Below are positions 46,121 through 55,666 of a stretch of 64,000 bases of DNA, piece by piece (the first letter of the stretch is position 1; every line of letters begins with the position of its first letter). The stretch is taken from NCBI RefSeq assembly GCF_900107965.1, contig NZ_FNVU01000015.1, forward strand, positions 62,001 through 126,000. The letters run 5' to 3'. The notes below the pieces were generated by a model, which saw only the letters and a list, made by a program, of their open reading frames with translations, was not told the origin of the DNA and made no database searches. The position numbers were made by a program, and so were the translations under genes. Origin of the DNA: Actinacidiphila yanglinensis (GTDB taxonomy: Bacteria > Actinomycetota > Actinomycetes > Streptomycetales > Streptomycetaceae).

Positions 46121-47197
46121 TCAGCCCAGTTCGAAGACGAACGACTCGGCGGGTGTGTCCAGGAGGTGGGTCCTTCGCAGTTCCCAACCGGCCTCCGGGA
46201 AGACGTCCCGCCACTCGTCGAGCGACGGGATGCACGCGCCCATCAGGGCGTGCCCGACCTCGTAACCGAGGGAGAAGACCGGCATCGCCCCACGACCGGG
46301 CCCTTGGGTGCGGGCCGTGTCGCCGAGCAGGAACCGCCTGGCCCGCGGAAAGACGTCCCGCAGCCGGCGCAGCGATGCCACGCAGTCCGCGCGCGGCCAG
46401 AAGTCGTGCCCCATCATGAAGCAGGTCAACAACTCCGCGTCCTCGAACTCCGGACGCGGTGCCAGATCCCGGACATCGCCGTGCACGAAGGACACACGGT
46501 CGCCGACTCCCGCGTCGGCAGCGTCGCCGCGGGCCAGGTCCAGCGCCGCCGGAGCGATGTCGATACCGAGCCCGCGCGCCTGCGGATGGCGCCGCAGGAT
46601 CTGCGTGAGCCGGCCGCCGCCTCCGCATCCCAGATCGACGACGAGGGAGAAGTCGAAGTCCAGGGCGTCCATGGCGCCCCGGAACGCTGGTTGGAAGAAC
46701 TGCGCGTCGATATCGGCACAGGCCCGGCTGATCGCCTCGGCGTCGCGGCGGTAGAACCGCCCCGTGCGGTTGGCATTGCGCATCACGTCGGGCATGGCAG
46801 TGAACAACGGCGCACTGCCCCGGCACAGCCAGTGGAAAAGAGCCTTGGTGCGGTAGGTCTCCTCGAACGCCGGTCCCGGCAGCACCTCGCACATGCCGTC
46901 GCCGCCTGCGTCGTTGTCGTTGCCGCCGCTCCGCTCGTACCGCACGATGTCGACCGTGGCGAGGGCGGTGAAGACGGCCTCGGTGGAGGGCACGTCCAGG
47001 TCGTGCCGTTCGGCGAACTCCGGGGCGTCGAGCCGTCCCTTCTCCCGCAGTTCGTCCAGGGCGCCGATCTCCCATGCCGCGGCGATGGACCATGCCGCGA
47101 CCGCTGAGTTGAAGATGCGGGCCACGTCCGCGGCCTGCTGCCGCTGTGCTCCCGATGTGTTCGCCCGGTCCTGCGTACCGGGTGCGCCCGCTGACAT
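46121..47197 (-). CDS. SAM methyltransferase, probable alpha-keto-acid C-methyltransferase
   Basis: 358 aa from ATG 47197. Class I SAM fold with VVDLGCGGGGRLTQIL (motif I), VHGDVRD, then FMMGHDFWP and MPVFSLGYEVGHALMG. The overall look is of the GlmT/DptI/MrsA/MppJ type that methylates the beta-carbon of 2-oxo acids to give 3-methylglutamate, beta-methylarginine or beta-methylphenylalanine after transamination. The N-terminal about 150 residues are helical and likely dimerise. It is in the right operon between the VioC-like oxygenase and NRPS. The substrate is unknown; an O- or N-methyltransferase is an alternative. Confidence 0.75.
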   Translation of the reverse strand: MSAGAPGTQDRANTSGAQRQQAADVARIFNSAVAAWSIAAAWEIGALDELREKGRLDAPEFAERHDLDVPSTEAVFTALATVDIVRYERSGGNDNDAGGDGMCEVLPGPAFEETYRTKALFHWLCRGSAPLFTAMPDVMRNANRTGRFYRRDAEAISRACADIDAQFFQPAFRGAMDALDFDFSLVVDLGCGGGGRLTQILRRHPQARGLGIDIAPAALDLARGDAADAGVGDRVSFVHGDVRDLAPRPEFEDAELLTCFMMGHDFWPRADCVASLRRLRDVFPRARRFLLGDTARTQGPGRGAMPVFSLGYEVGHALMGACIPSLDEWRDVFPEAGWELRRTHLLDTPAESFVFELG

Positions 47198-47253
47198 CCG
47201 CCTGCTCTCCTCGCTGCCGTCGGGTGGGTCTGCCGAACCGCTCCTGCCGTGAG

Positions 47254-48342
47254 TCACACCAGCACACGGGAGTTCGGTCCGTGCCGACGGTCCGCGCACG
47301 CCCTCAGGTCGGCACTGATGTTGATGCGGCGCAGCCATCGGTCGGTGCCGTCGAAGCGGGCGGTGAAGGGCCTGCGGCCGTGCACCGCCCGCTTGTTGTC
47401 AATGACCAGCAGGTCGCCGCTGCCGAGGGCGATTTCCTGCATGGTGCGGTGGATCTCGGAACCGATCAGGGACAGCGCGCGCTCGGCATCCGGGTCGCCG
47501 AGCTCCTCCGGCATGAACGCCGGATCGATGCGGAGGAACGGGAACCGACGGTCCCCCGACAGCACGGCGATCCGCTGCGGCCGGGTGGACATGTCGGCGA
47601 TCCGGTCGAAGGCGGCGGACACGTGGTCGCCGCTGCCGGTTCCGGTGGTGGCCTGGTTGAACGCGACCGTGTGGGACTCGTCCGGCAGGATGACGTACCG
47701 CTCCTCGAAGAGCAGGTCACGCACGTCCTCGCCGAGTTCCAGGTCCTGGACCGGGGCGAACATGGTCGGTGCACGGTCGGGGTTGCGCAGCCCGAGCAGC
47801 ATGATCCAGTCGGCCCGGTGCGGATGGAAGGCGTCCTCGGTGTGCCACTCCAGTTCGGTCTGCGAGCTGGACCCGAGTTGGGTGTCCTCGTGGCCGCAGA
47901 CCGGGAAGACGTCGAGCATCAGCTTCCCGCGCTGCTGGGTGGCGAAGGAGAACGGCTCGCCCAGGAGAGAGGCCAGCAGGAGCAGCAGCGTGCTTGCCCG
48001 GGCGGACTCCTCGGTGCTGGACTCTGCGGTGGCCTCGGTCGGCGTCGGGCCGAGCGCATCCTCGTCGACCGGCAGCCCGGACAGCAGTATCCCGGCGGCG
48101 GGTGCGTCACTGGCCAGCCGGAACCCGGTCAGCAGCTTCCGCAGTCGTACGGGCAGATCGTGTGCGCGCACCGCAAACTCGGTGAGCCGCTCCTCGGGGG
48201 GTGTATCGGCGGCACCCAACTCCTCGATGAGAGCACGGATCCGACTGGCCTCCTGCGGAGTCACTCGCATGCGCAGCACGCTGCCGGGCACGGCTGTCGT
48301 CGTGCGGGCGTCGATATCGGTGTCGGTGTGGCTTGTCTTCAC
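47254..48342 (-). CDS. second VioC/AsnO-type Fe(II)/2-oxoglutarate amino-acid hydroxylase
   Basis: 362 aa from GTG 48342, 3 bp after the NRPS stop, GC-rich ribosome site GGGGGG. Iron ligands H167 and E169 (EWHTEDAFHP) and H321 (AVHGRRPF), then RFDGTDRWLRRIN. It shares extensive identity with the first copy (2446-3537), including LDVFPV.GHE..LGSSS and DPAF. That last segment replaces the guanidine-binding D-x-D of VioC, so both copies may hydroxylate the same class of amino acid. Operon position ties it to the right-hand NRPS modules. Confidence 0.88.
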   Translation of the reverse strand: MKTSHTDTDIDARTTTAVPGSVLRMRVTPQEASRIRALIEELGAADTPPEERLTEFAVRAHDLPVRLRKLLTGFRLASDAPAAGILLSGLPVDEDALGPTPTEATAESSTEESARASTLLLLLASLLGEPFSFATQQRGKLMLDVFPVCGHEDTQLGSSSQTELEWHTEDAFHPHRADWIMLLGLRNPDRAPTMFAPVQDLELGEDVRDLLFEERYVILPDESHTVAFNQATTGTGSGDHVSAAFDRIADMSTRPQRIAVLSGDRRFPFLRIDPAFMPEELGDPDAERALSLIGSEIHRTMQEIALGSGDLLVIDNKRAVHGRRPFTARFDGTDRWLRRINISADLRACADRRHGPNSRVLV

Positions 48343-48345
48343 TGG

Positions 48346-51300
48346 CTAACCCCCCGGCTGGTTCGACGGATCGATGGGGCCCGCGACCGCCGCGGACAGG
48401 ACACGGACGAGCCCGGCGATGGTGGGCTCGTCGAAGAAGGCGTGCAGCGGTACGTCCACATCGAACGCGTCGCTCACCTCGCCGATCATGCGCATGGCGA
48501 GCATCGAGTGCCCGCCGAGGTGGAAGAAGCTGTCCTGCCGCTCCACCTGATCGACCGGCAGCAGGTCCTGCCAGATCGCCGCTATTCGCGCCTCGGCCAC
48601 CGAGCGCGCCTCGCCCGACGCACGGGGTGCCGCGGCGGTCCCGGTGGGCGCGCGGTCAGCCGCGTGCTCCCGCAGCCACCGCCGGTCGAGCTTGCCGCTG
48701 CGGGTGACGGGGAGCCGGCTGTGGAAGTGGATCTGGGCCGGGACCATCGCCGCGGGCAGCCGCGAGCTGACGTGATTGAGCAGATCGGAGACGGTCAACG
48801 AGGGGTCGGCGCGGACGGCGTGCGCGGTCAGGACGGGCTGTCCGGCACCCGTGGACGGCAGGACGACGCAGGCCGACACCGCATCGTGCCGCTGGATGAC
48901 CGCGGCCACCTCCCGCGGATCGATCCGGACGCCGCGGATCTTGACCTGGTCGTCGACGCGGCCGAGTACGGTCAGCGTCCCGTCGGCACGGAAGCGCCCA
49001 CGGTCGCCTGTGCGGTGGACCGGATCGGCCGGATCGCCGGTATGCGGGTTCGGGATGAAGCGGGGCGCGCGGTCGTCCGCGGTCCCCTCCGGTACACGCG
49101 TGCGGTACGGCGTCCTGATGACGATCTCGCCGATCTCACCGACGCCGCACTCCCGGTCCTGCGGACCGAGCACCATGACCTGCGCACCGGGAAACGGCCG
49201 CCCGACCGGCTGGGTGCCCGGGCGCGGCGGGAAGGTCACGCGATGCCAGCACGTGGCGAGCGTGGTCTCCGTCGGGCCGTAGAGGTTGACGACCTCCGCT
49301 GCCGGGAACGCCGATCGGAAGTCGCGCACGAGTGCGTCGGACAGCGGTTCGCCGGCGAAGAAAGCGGTCCGCAGGCAGGTACTGTCCGGGCCGCCGGACC
49401 GCTCGGCGAGCCAGGCCGCGGTGACGGTCGGCACCAGGTGGGCCAGGGTGACGCGCTGCCCGGCCAGCCATCCGAGAGGGTCATCGGGCAGCCGTCCGCC
49501 CGGCCGGTCCGGAACGCACAGCGTCGCGCCGGAGACGAGCGGGCAGAACACGTCGCGCAGGAACACGTCGAAGGACGCGTCCGTGAACTGGGCGGCCCGG
49601 TCCGCGGGTCCCACCCCGAAGGTGTCACGCTGCCAGCCGAGGAAATGGCCCAGCCCCTTATGGGTGCCCACCACCGGCTGCGGCTCTCCGGTCGTCCCCG
49701 ACGTGAAGCACAGGTACGCGCTGTCGTCGGCTGACACCTCGGGAGGCGGCGGCACCCGATGCGCGCCGGTTTCCGAACCGGCGGAGCCGAGACCGGTGGC
49801 GGGGTCGACCCGCAGCACGGGGACGCGGCACCGCGGCGGGACCTCCTCGTCGTCGGCGCACAGCACCAGGGCGGGCCGCCCGGCATCGAGGAGCGCGGCC
49901 TGACGCCGCATCGGCGCGGCCGACCCCATCGGCATCAGCACGGCGCCTGCGCGCAGGACCGCGAGCATGGCGGCCACCATCCCGAACCCGGAGCCGCGTA
50001 CCGCCACCACGTGCCCCGGCTCCACTCCGGTGGTGGCCAGTGCCGAGCGCAGGTGCTCCGACCGCTGCCACAACTCACGGTAGGACCAGACCCGTCCGGC
50101 GTGCTCCACGGCGGGTGCGCCGGGGTTCCGGGACACCTGACCGGCCACCATCGAGACCAGGTCGCGGGTCGCGGGTGGCTCGGGCAGCGGCGCGCGCGGG
50201 TCGGGCAGCACGGCTCGGTGCTCGGCGGGCAGCAGCGAGATCGCGTCTGCGATCCGTCCCGGGGTCTCGGCGACCTGCCGCAGTACGTGGTCGAGTTGGG
50301 CGAGGAAGGCAGCCGCGTCGTCCTCGGCGATCCGGTCGGCCCGGCCGGACAGCAGCAGCCGCCAGCCGCCCGGGCCGGTGACGGTACGCAGCACCGCGCG
50401 GGAGGCGGGGTCGGGCGGCGGACCCGGCGTGGCCGGCTCGGCCACCAGGTCCCCCCACCGCTGCGGCGGCGTCGCCAGCAGCGGCGGCTCGACCACGAGG
50501 TCCGCTGTCAAGGCCGGCGACCGCTCACCGAAGGCGTCCGCCGGGTCCCCGGGGTCCACGCCGACGCCTGCTCCAGGGGCAGCTCCGATGTCAGCCGGGG
50601 AGGTGTCGTACGACAGGTCCTGGTACCGGTAGGCATCCACCACCGCATCGCGGACCCGACTGACCAGCGCCGCGAAACCGGGAGTGCCGGAGAGGTCTGT
50701 GCGTACAGCCACCGTGGTCGCGAACGCGCCGATGGTGCGCTGCCAGCCGGGCCGGCGCCCGGTTGCTGCCGCGCCCACCATCACGTCGGAGGTACCCGTG
50801 CGGCGACTGAGGACGAGTTGGGCCACGGCGATGAGCAGCATGTGGTCGGTGGCACCGCAGACGGCGGCCACCCGGGACAGCTCGGCGGACACCGCGGGGT
50901 CCAGTGCGCGGGTGAGCAGGACTGCCCCGGCGTCCGTCGATGGGCCGTCCGGCGTATCGAGGGCCGTCCCGTGGGGCAGGTCGGCGAGCCGTTGTGACCA
51001 GAAAGTTAGATGACCGCCCGTCAGCCCCGCCAAGGCGGCCGACTGTTGCCGTAGCGCCTCGGCGTAGCCGGTGGCCGGACGGCTCCGCGCGGCCTCGCGG
51101 CCGGGCAGCGCGGCGCCGTACCGCTCGCCGAGTTCGGCCAGCAGCAAGGTCAACGACCATTCGTCGCAGGCCAGCCGGTGCGCGGCCACTTCCAGCAGAT
51201 GATCGCCCGCGCCGAGGTCGCGCAGCCTGATCCACAGCGGCTGTGCGACCCGGGTGGGTGACGTGCCTTCGCATCGGTCATCGGGGATGACATGAGGGGC

Positions 51301-51627
51301 GTCGCCACCGTCCAGGAGACGTTCGGACGCCCTGTCAGCGTCGGGAGACAGTCGCGGTGCTGGAGCGGCGCCGAGGTGCTGCCGCAGCGTCCCGCCCTCG
51401 TCCACGGTGAACGCACAGCGCAGCGCGTCGTGTCGATCGGCCACCTGCTCGATCGCCCGCTGAAGCGCCGTACGGTCCGGTGTTCCGTGGAGCCGTAAGG
51501 TCCGGTGTGCCCACAGGCATGCGTCGTCCAGCCGGCCCCCGGACAGGCGCAGCATCCGGCGCTGGGCAGGGGTGGCCGGCAGGCTGGACGCCGCGGCAGG
51601 GGCGGGCGCGGCGGATCGGGACCGCAT
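48346..51627 (-). CDS. NRPS C(variant)-A-PCP
   Basis: 1093 aa from ATG 51627 (ATGA overlap with the MFS stop). The C active site reads H150-R151-L-A-C-D155-E-W-S: the second His of HHxxxDG, the catalytic one, is Arg, and Gly is Glu, so this C domain is probably inactive or specialised. The A3 motif is FTSGTTGEPQP (Lys and Gly missing), with THKGLGHFLGW after it, resembling Lys2/aminoadipate-type A domains. Code by eye DVRHFALLAK; Arg at position 239 suggests an acidic side chain. A10 RSGKLDRRWL is intact; PCP S1041. The substrate is not assigned. Confidence 0.9.
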   Translation of the reverse strand: MRSRSAAPAPAAASSLPATPAQRRMLRLSGGRLDDACLWAHRTLRLHGTPDRTALQRAIEQVADRHDALRCAFTVDEGGTLRQHLGAAPAPRLSPDADRASERLLDGGDAPHVIPDDRCEGTSPTRVAQPLWIRLRDLGAGDHLLEVAAHRLACDEWSLTLLLAELGERYGAALPGREAARSRPATGYAEALRQQSAALAGLTGGHLTFWSQRLADLPHGTALDTPDGPSTDAGAVLLTRALDPAVSAELSRVAAVCGATDHMLLIAVAQLVLSRRTGTSDVMVGAAATGRRPGWQRTIGAFATTVAVRTDLSGTPGFAALVSRVRDAVVDAYRYQDLSYDTSPADIGAAPGAGVGVDPGDPADAFGERSPALTADLVVEPPLLATPPQRWGDLVAEPATPGPPPDPASRAVLRTVTGPGGWRLLLSGRADRIAEDDAAAFLAQLDHVLRQVAETPGRIADAISLLPAEHRAVLPDPRAPLPEPPATRDLVSMVAGQVSRNPGAPAVEHAGRVWSYRELWQRSEHLRSALATTGVEPGHVVAVRGSGFGMVAAMLAVLRAGAVLMPMGSAAPMRRQAALLDAGRPALVLCADDEEVPPRCRVPVLRVDPATGLGSAGSETGAHRVPPPPEVSADDSAYLCFTSGTTGEPQPVVGTHKGLGHFLGWQRDTFGVGPADRAAQFTDASFDVFLRDVFCPLVSGATLCVPDRPGGRLPDDPLGWLAGQRVTLAHLVPTVTAAWLAERSGGPDSTCLRTAFFAGEPLSDALVRDFRSAFPAAEVVNLYGPTETTLATCWHRVTFPPRPGTQPVGRPFPGAQVMVLGPQDRECGVGEIGEIVIRTPYRTRVPEGTADDRAPRFIPNPHTGDPADPVHRTGDRGRFRADGTLTVLGRVDDQVKIRGVRIDPREVAAVIQRHDAVSACVVLPSTGAGQPVLTAHAVRADPSLTVSDLLNHVSSRLPAAMVPAQIHFHSRLPVTRSGKLDRRWLREHAADRAPTGTAAAPRASGEARSVAEARIAAIWQDLLPVDQVERQDSFFHLGGHSMLAMRMIGEVSDAFDVDVPLHAFFDEPTIAGLVRVLSAAVAGPIDPSNQPGG

Positions 51628-52892
51628 CAGTCCTCCCCGGCGTCGGAAGTGCGCCGCAGCGCGGCGTCGTCGACGACCCGCATCCCGACCAGGGCCAGCA
51701 GGACGGTGATCACCCCGCCCCCGAGCAGTACCTGGGGAATGCCGGTGAACGACGCCACGGCGCCACCGATCAGCGCGCCGACCGGCGCGGCGGCACCCGC
51801 GAGCAGCCGGTAGGCGCCGTTGACCCGCCCCGCGAGATGCTCGGGGACGATGTTCTGCCGCGCTGACACCGTCAGGATGTTCCAGGTCACCGCGGCGCAC
51901 CCGACCACGGCGAGCAGCAGCGCCGCGACCACGGCCTGCCGGACGACGCCGAGCAGTAGCGTCGCCACACCCTCCAGGAGCATGACCGCGGTCATCACGC
52001 GCGCGGCGCCGAAGCGAGTGCCGAGCCGGGAGGCCAGCAGGCTTCCGCACAGCGCCCCGGCGCCGATGCATCCGGACAGGACACCGAAGCCCACTCCGCT
52101 GACGTGGAAGCGGTCCTGGGCAAGCAGCACCAGCAGGCCGATCCAGGCGGAGAAGACCAGGTTGTCCACCGCCACCAGAAGCGCGAGCGTGCGCAGCACC
52201 CGGTGGTCCCACAGCCAGCGGGCCCCTTCCCCGATCTCCGCGCGCAGCGACCTCGGGCCGGGCGCGCCGGTCGCGGGCCGGTGCCGTTCCTGGCGGATGC
52301 CGGCGACCAGGAGCGAACCGGTGGCGTAGGAGAGCGCGTTGAGCAGCACCGGTATCCACCCGGCGACGGCGTAGAGCGCGCCGCCCACCGGGCGGCCGAC
52401 GAAGTCCTTGCAGAGAATGCGCGTTGCCGTCAGCCGGGAGTTGGCGCGCCGCAGTCGCGGCGAGGAGCGGGACACCAGGTGCGGCAGGATGGACTGGGCG
52501 GCGGTTCCGTAGAACGCCTCGCCGGCGGCGATCAGGAATGCGACAGCCACGATCAGTCCGATCGACCCGTGCCCGGTGGCGATCAGCAGCGCCATCAGCA
52601 CGACGACCAGGAACCGGGCGGCGTCGACGGCGGCCATGGTCCTGCGGTGGTCCCACCGGTCCACCAGGGCACCGGCCGGGAGGCCCAGGACGACGATCGG
52701 CACCGCGCCGGCGGCGGTGACCACCGAGATCGCTGCGGGGTCGCGCGTGTAGTGCGCCGCCAGCAGCGCCACGGAACTGAGAAACATCCCGTCGCCGGTG
52801 ATCGACACGGTGGCCGAGCCGAGCAGTTTCCCGAAGTCCCCGCTGCGGTCCTGCTCGTCGTGGGGCACCGGGTTCGCCGGTGCGCGGCTCAT
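51627..52892 (-). CDS. MFS transporter, probable exporter
   Basis: 421 aa from ATG 52892, overlapping the stop of A-PCP-TE (ATGA). About 12 hydrophobic segments; SVALLAAHYTRDPAAISVV and LPAGALVDRWDHRRTM follow the same MFS subfamily pattern as the first exporter. Fully coupled with NRPS genes on both sides, so it should act on the product or a precursor. With the exporter at 14347-15699 the locus has two; they may handle lipidated and free peptide separately, but that is inference. Confidence 0.85.
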   Translation of the reverse strand: MSRAPANPVPHDEQDRSGDFGKLLGSATVSITGDGMFLSSVALLAAHYTRDPAAISVVTAAGAVPIVVLGLPAGALVDRWDHRRTMAAVDAARFLVVVLMALLIATGHGSIGLIVAVAFLIAAGEAFYGTAAQSILPHLVSRSSPRLRRANSRLTATRILCKDFVGRPVGGALYAVAGWIPVLLNALSYATGSLLVAGIRQERHRPATGAPGPRSLRAEIGEGARWLWDHRVLRTLALLVAVDNLVFSAWIGLLVLLAQDRFHVSGVGFGVLSGCIGAGALCGSLLASRLGTRFGAARVMTAVMLLEGVATLLLGVVRQAVVAALLLAVVGCAAVTWNILTVSARQNIVPEHLAGRVNGAYRLLAGAAAPVGALIGGAVASFTGIPQVLLGGGVITVLLALVGMRVVDDAALRRTSDAGED

Positions 52893-55537
52893 CGCCACTG
52901 CTCACCCCGCCTCTCCGTGTCCGGGTCCGGGTCCGGATCCGCGTCCGAGGACAGGGACTGGTCCCCGGTGCTGCCCACGTGCCCCAGGGCGTCCTTGATC
53001 CGCGCGGCCACCGCGGCCACGATCGGCGGCCGCAGGATCGTGTAGTGGTCGGCGGGCAGCGCGAGCACGTCGAAGGTGCCGCAGAGCTCGGCCCAAGGCG
53101 ACGCCATGCTCGGATGACCGACCGTGCGGACCAGGTGCGTAGGACCGGCGTAGGGCGCCGGCGTGTGCTGGTGGAACGCCTCGTACAGCCAGACGAACAG
53201 CTGGAACCGGGTCAGCAGGTCGGTCTCGGTGAGCAGCCGCAGGGAGGCGTCGTCCGGCCTCGCCCTGGTCATCGAGGCGACCACGTCGGCCCACGACGCG
53301 GTCAGGAGATCCGCCGTGAGTTGGTCGGACGGGAGTCCGAGGGAGGAGAACAGATCCCGCAGGAAGACCGTCCTTGCCTCGCCGCGGTCGACCGGCCGTG
53401 GCTCCGAGGCCGGGTTCTCCGTGTCGATCATCACCACGGGGGCGCGGGTGCCGTCGCGTTCCTCCCATCGCACCGCCATTTCCTGCGCGATGACGCCGCC
53501 CATCGACCAGCCGGCCAGGACGACCACGCCGTCCGGTCGTGCGGCCAACAGCTCGTCCAGATAGCGGGCGGCGAGCCGGGACACCGTCTCTCCGGTGGGC
53601 CGCACCGCCTCGAAGGCGAGCACCGCGCACGTCCCGTGGAGCGCTTCGATCAGCGGCAGGTAGGCGAACACGCTCCCGCCCACCGGGTGAACCAGCACGA
53701 GCGTCGGGCCCGCCGGGTGCTTCCTGAGCAGCCGCAGATCGCCGCGGGCCGCATCCGGCGCCTGCGCGCGAGCGACGTCCACCAGGTCGGCGAGGTCGGC
53801 CAGGGTCGGTGACGCGACCAGGTGCCCGATCGGCACGTCGACCCCGAAGTCCGCCGACACGGCGGCCAGCATCGTGAACGCCAGCAGCGAGTGCCCGCCC
53901 AGCGCGAAGAACTCGTCGTCCGCGAAGACCTCCTCTGTGCCGAGGACTTCGCGCCACACCTCGGCGATCCGCAGCTGCGTCTCCCCTTCGAGCCGGCGGC
54001 CGGTCCCGGCGCCGCCGCGCGCGGCCGGTACCGGCAGGGCGGCGTCGTCCACCTTGCCGTTGGCGGTCAGCGGCAGCCGGTCCAGGACCACGACGGCCGA
54101 CGGGACAAGGTGCGCGGGCAGGCTTCCGGCGAGCGCGGCACGGACCTGGGACGAGGTGATCTCGGCGTCCGGTTCCCGGGCGGCATATCCCACGAGTACG
54201 AGCCGGCCGTCGGCTGCCGGCCGGGCACGCACCGCTACCGCCGCCACGCCGGGCAGCGCCAACAGCGCAGCCTCCACCTCGGCGGGCTCGATCCTGACCC
54301 CGGAGACCTTCACCTGGCGGTCCATCCGGCCGAGGAACTCCAGCCGTCCGTCCGGCAGGAAGCGGGCGAGGTCACCGGTGTGATAGACCCGCTCGCCGGG
54401 GCGGTGTGCGAACGGGTTCGGCCGGAACCGCTCGGCCGTGCTCCGCGGGCTGCCGAGGTAGCAGCGGGCCAGCCGGCTGCCGCCGATCACGATCTGCGCC
54501 GGAATGTCGGCAGGCACCGGCCTCAGCCGGCCGTCGAGCAGATACGGCTCGCTGGCGCGCACCGGCCGGCCGATGGGCACCCGCTTGTGCTGTCCCGGCG
54601 GCCGCACCACGACCTCGAAGGTGGCGAACATGGCAGCCTCGGTCGGCCCGTAGATGTGGACCAGATGACCAGGGAAACCACCGTCGAGAAGAGCGCGCAC
54701 CGCCTCGGCGTTCACCGACTCGCCGCCGAACAGCAGGAACCGCATCGGCGCGGCGGCCAGCGCCTGGTGGTGGCGCTTCTGGTTGACCAGTGCGCTGGTG
54801 GGAGCGGCGATGGTGACGGCCCGGTCGGCGATCGCGGCGACCAGGGCGTCGGGGTCCGCGACCTCGTCCTGCCTCAGGATGACGAGACCACCGCCGCGCG
54901 CCAGCGCCGACCAGGTCTCGAACACCGCCGCGTCGAAGGACGGGCTCGCGATCTGGGCCATCCGGTCGGCCGGCCCCAGCATGGCGTAGTTCGGCTGTCC
55001 CACCATCTCCGCGATGGCACGGTGGGTGAGGCAGACCCCCTTGGGCCGGCCGGTGGACCCGGAGGTGAAGAGCAGTACCGCGAGGTTGTCCGGGTGGACC
55101 ACGGGCAGGGCGCGGGGCGCAGTGCCGTCAGCGTCCTGAGCAACCTCCGCGTCCATCCGGTCCAGCAGCAGGAGTTGCACCGCGCCCGGATCGAGCAGAC
55201 CGGCGTGCGCGCTGTCGGTGACCACCACCACCGGAGCGGCGTCCTCAACCATGGCGCCCAGCCGCTGCGCCGGATAACCCACATCCAGCGGCAGATAGGC
55301 ACCGCCCGCCTTGAGAACCGCGACCACCACCGCCACGAAGTCCACCGAGCGCTCAAGGCACACGCCGACCACCGACTCGAGTCCGACACCGAGGCGCCGC
55401 AGAAGTGCCGCCAGCTGGTCGGAACGGCGATCGAGTCCTCGATAGGTGAGCCACGACGGGCCGGAGCAGACCGCGATCGTGTCCGGAGTCGAACGGGCAT
55501 GGCGCGCCACGAAATCGTGCAAGCACGTCTCATTCAC
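52889..55537 (-). CDS. NRPS termination module A-PCP-TE (no C domain)
   Basis: 882 aa from GTG 55537; the frame continues upstream into AT-rich promoter sequence, which is not coding. A domain with FTSGSTGRPKG, YGPTE, GRMDRQVKVSG and NGKVDDAAL; PCP with S550 (LGGHSL); TE with S678 (GWSMGG), DTENPASEPR and a final His in LPADHYTIL. Code by eye DAFALGIMFK, a hydrophobic pocket I cannot name. The TE should release the finished peptide by hydrolysis or cyclisation. It starts with the A domain, so its partner C domain must come from another protein; both C-terminal C domains in the window are candidates. First gene of the right operon. Confidence 0.92.
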   Translation of the reverse strand: MNETCLHDFVARHARSTPDTIAVCSGPSWLTYRGLDRRSDQLAALLRRLGVGLESVVGVCLERSVDFVAVVVAVLKAGGAYLPLDVGYPAQRLGAMVEDAAPVVVVTDSAHAGLLDPGAVQLLLLDRMDAEVAQDADGTAPRALPVVHPDNLAVLLFTSGSTGRPKGVCLTHRAIAEMVGQPNYAMLGPADRMAQIASPSFDAAVFETWSALARGGGLVILRQDEVADPDALVAAIADRAVTIAAPTSALVNQKRHHQALAAAPMRFLLFGGESVNAEAVRALLDGGFPGHLVHIYGPTEAAMFATFEVVVRPPGQHKRVPIGRPVRASEPYLLDGRLRPVPADIPAQIVIGGSRLARCYLGSPRSTAERFRPNPFAHRPGERVYHTGDLARFLPDGRLEFLGRMDRQVKVSGVRIEPAEVEAALLALPGVAAVAVRARPAADGRLVLVGYAAREPDAEITSSQVRAALAGSLPAHLVPSAVVVLDRLPLTANGKVDDAALPVPAARGGAGTGRRLEGETQLRIAEVWREVLGTEEVFADDEFFALGGHSLLAFTMLAAVSADFGVDVPIGHLVASPTLADLADLVDVARAQAPDAARGDLRLLRKHPAGPTLVLVHPVGGSVFAYLPLIEALHGTCAVLAFEAVRPTGETVSRLAARYLDELLAARPDGVVVLAGWSMGGVIAQEMAVRWEERDGTRAPVVMIDTENPASEPRPVDRGEARTVFLRDLFSSLGLPSDQLTADLLTASWADVVASMTRARPDDASLRLLTETDLLTRFQLFVWLYEAFHQHTPAPYAGPTHLVRTVGHPSMASPWAELCGTFDVLALPADHYTILRPPIVAAVAARIKDALGHVGSTGDQSLSSDADPDPDPDTERRGEQWR

Positions 55538-55666
55538 GGCTGAGCGGATTTGTGTTTTCGCCGGAAAATTTCGGGAGTTCACCAGAAAAACCGCCAAGCA
55601 GTCAAAGGAGGCGAGGCAATGATGAGTACGCTCCCTTGCCTGCGACGACCAAAGCGCATTTCCACA

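Noticed and set aside
48346..52905. Single minus-strand frame covering MFS gene and NRPS
   Set aside because: The upstream part is in the wrong frame for the MFS protein; an ATGA overlap at 51627 separates two true genes.
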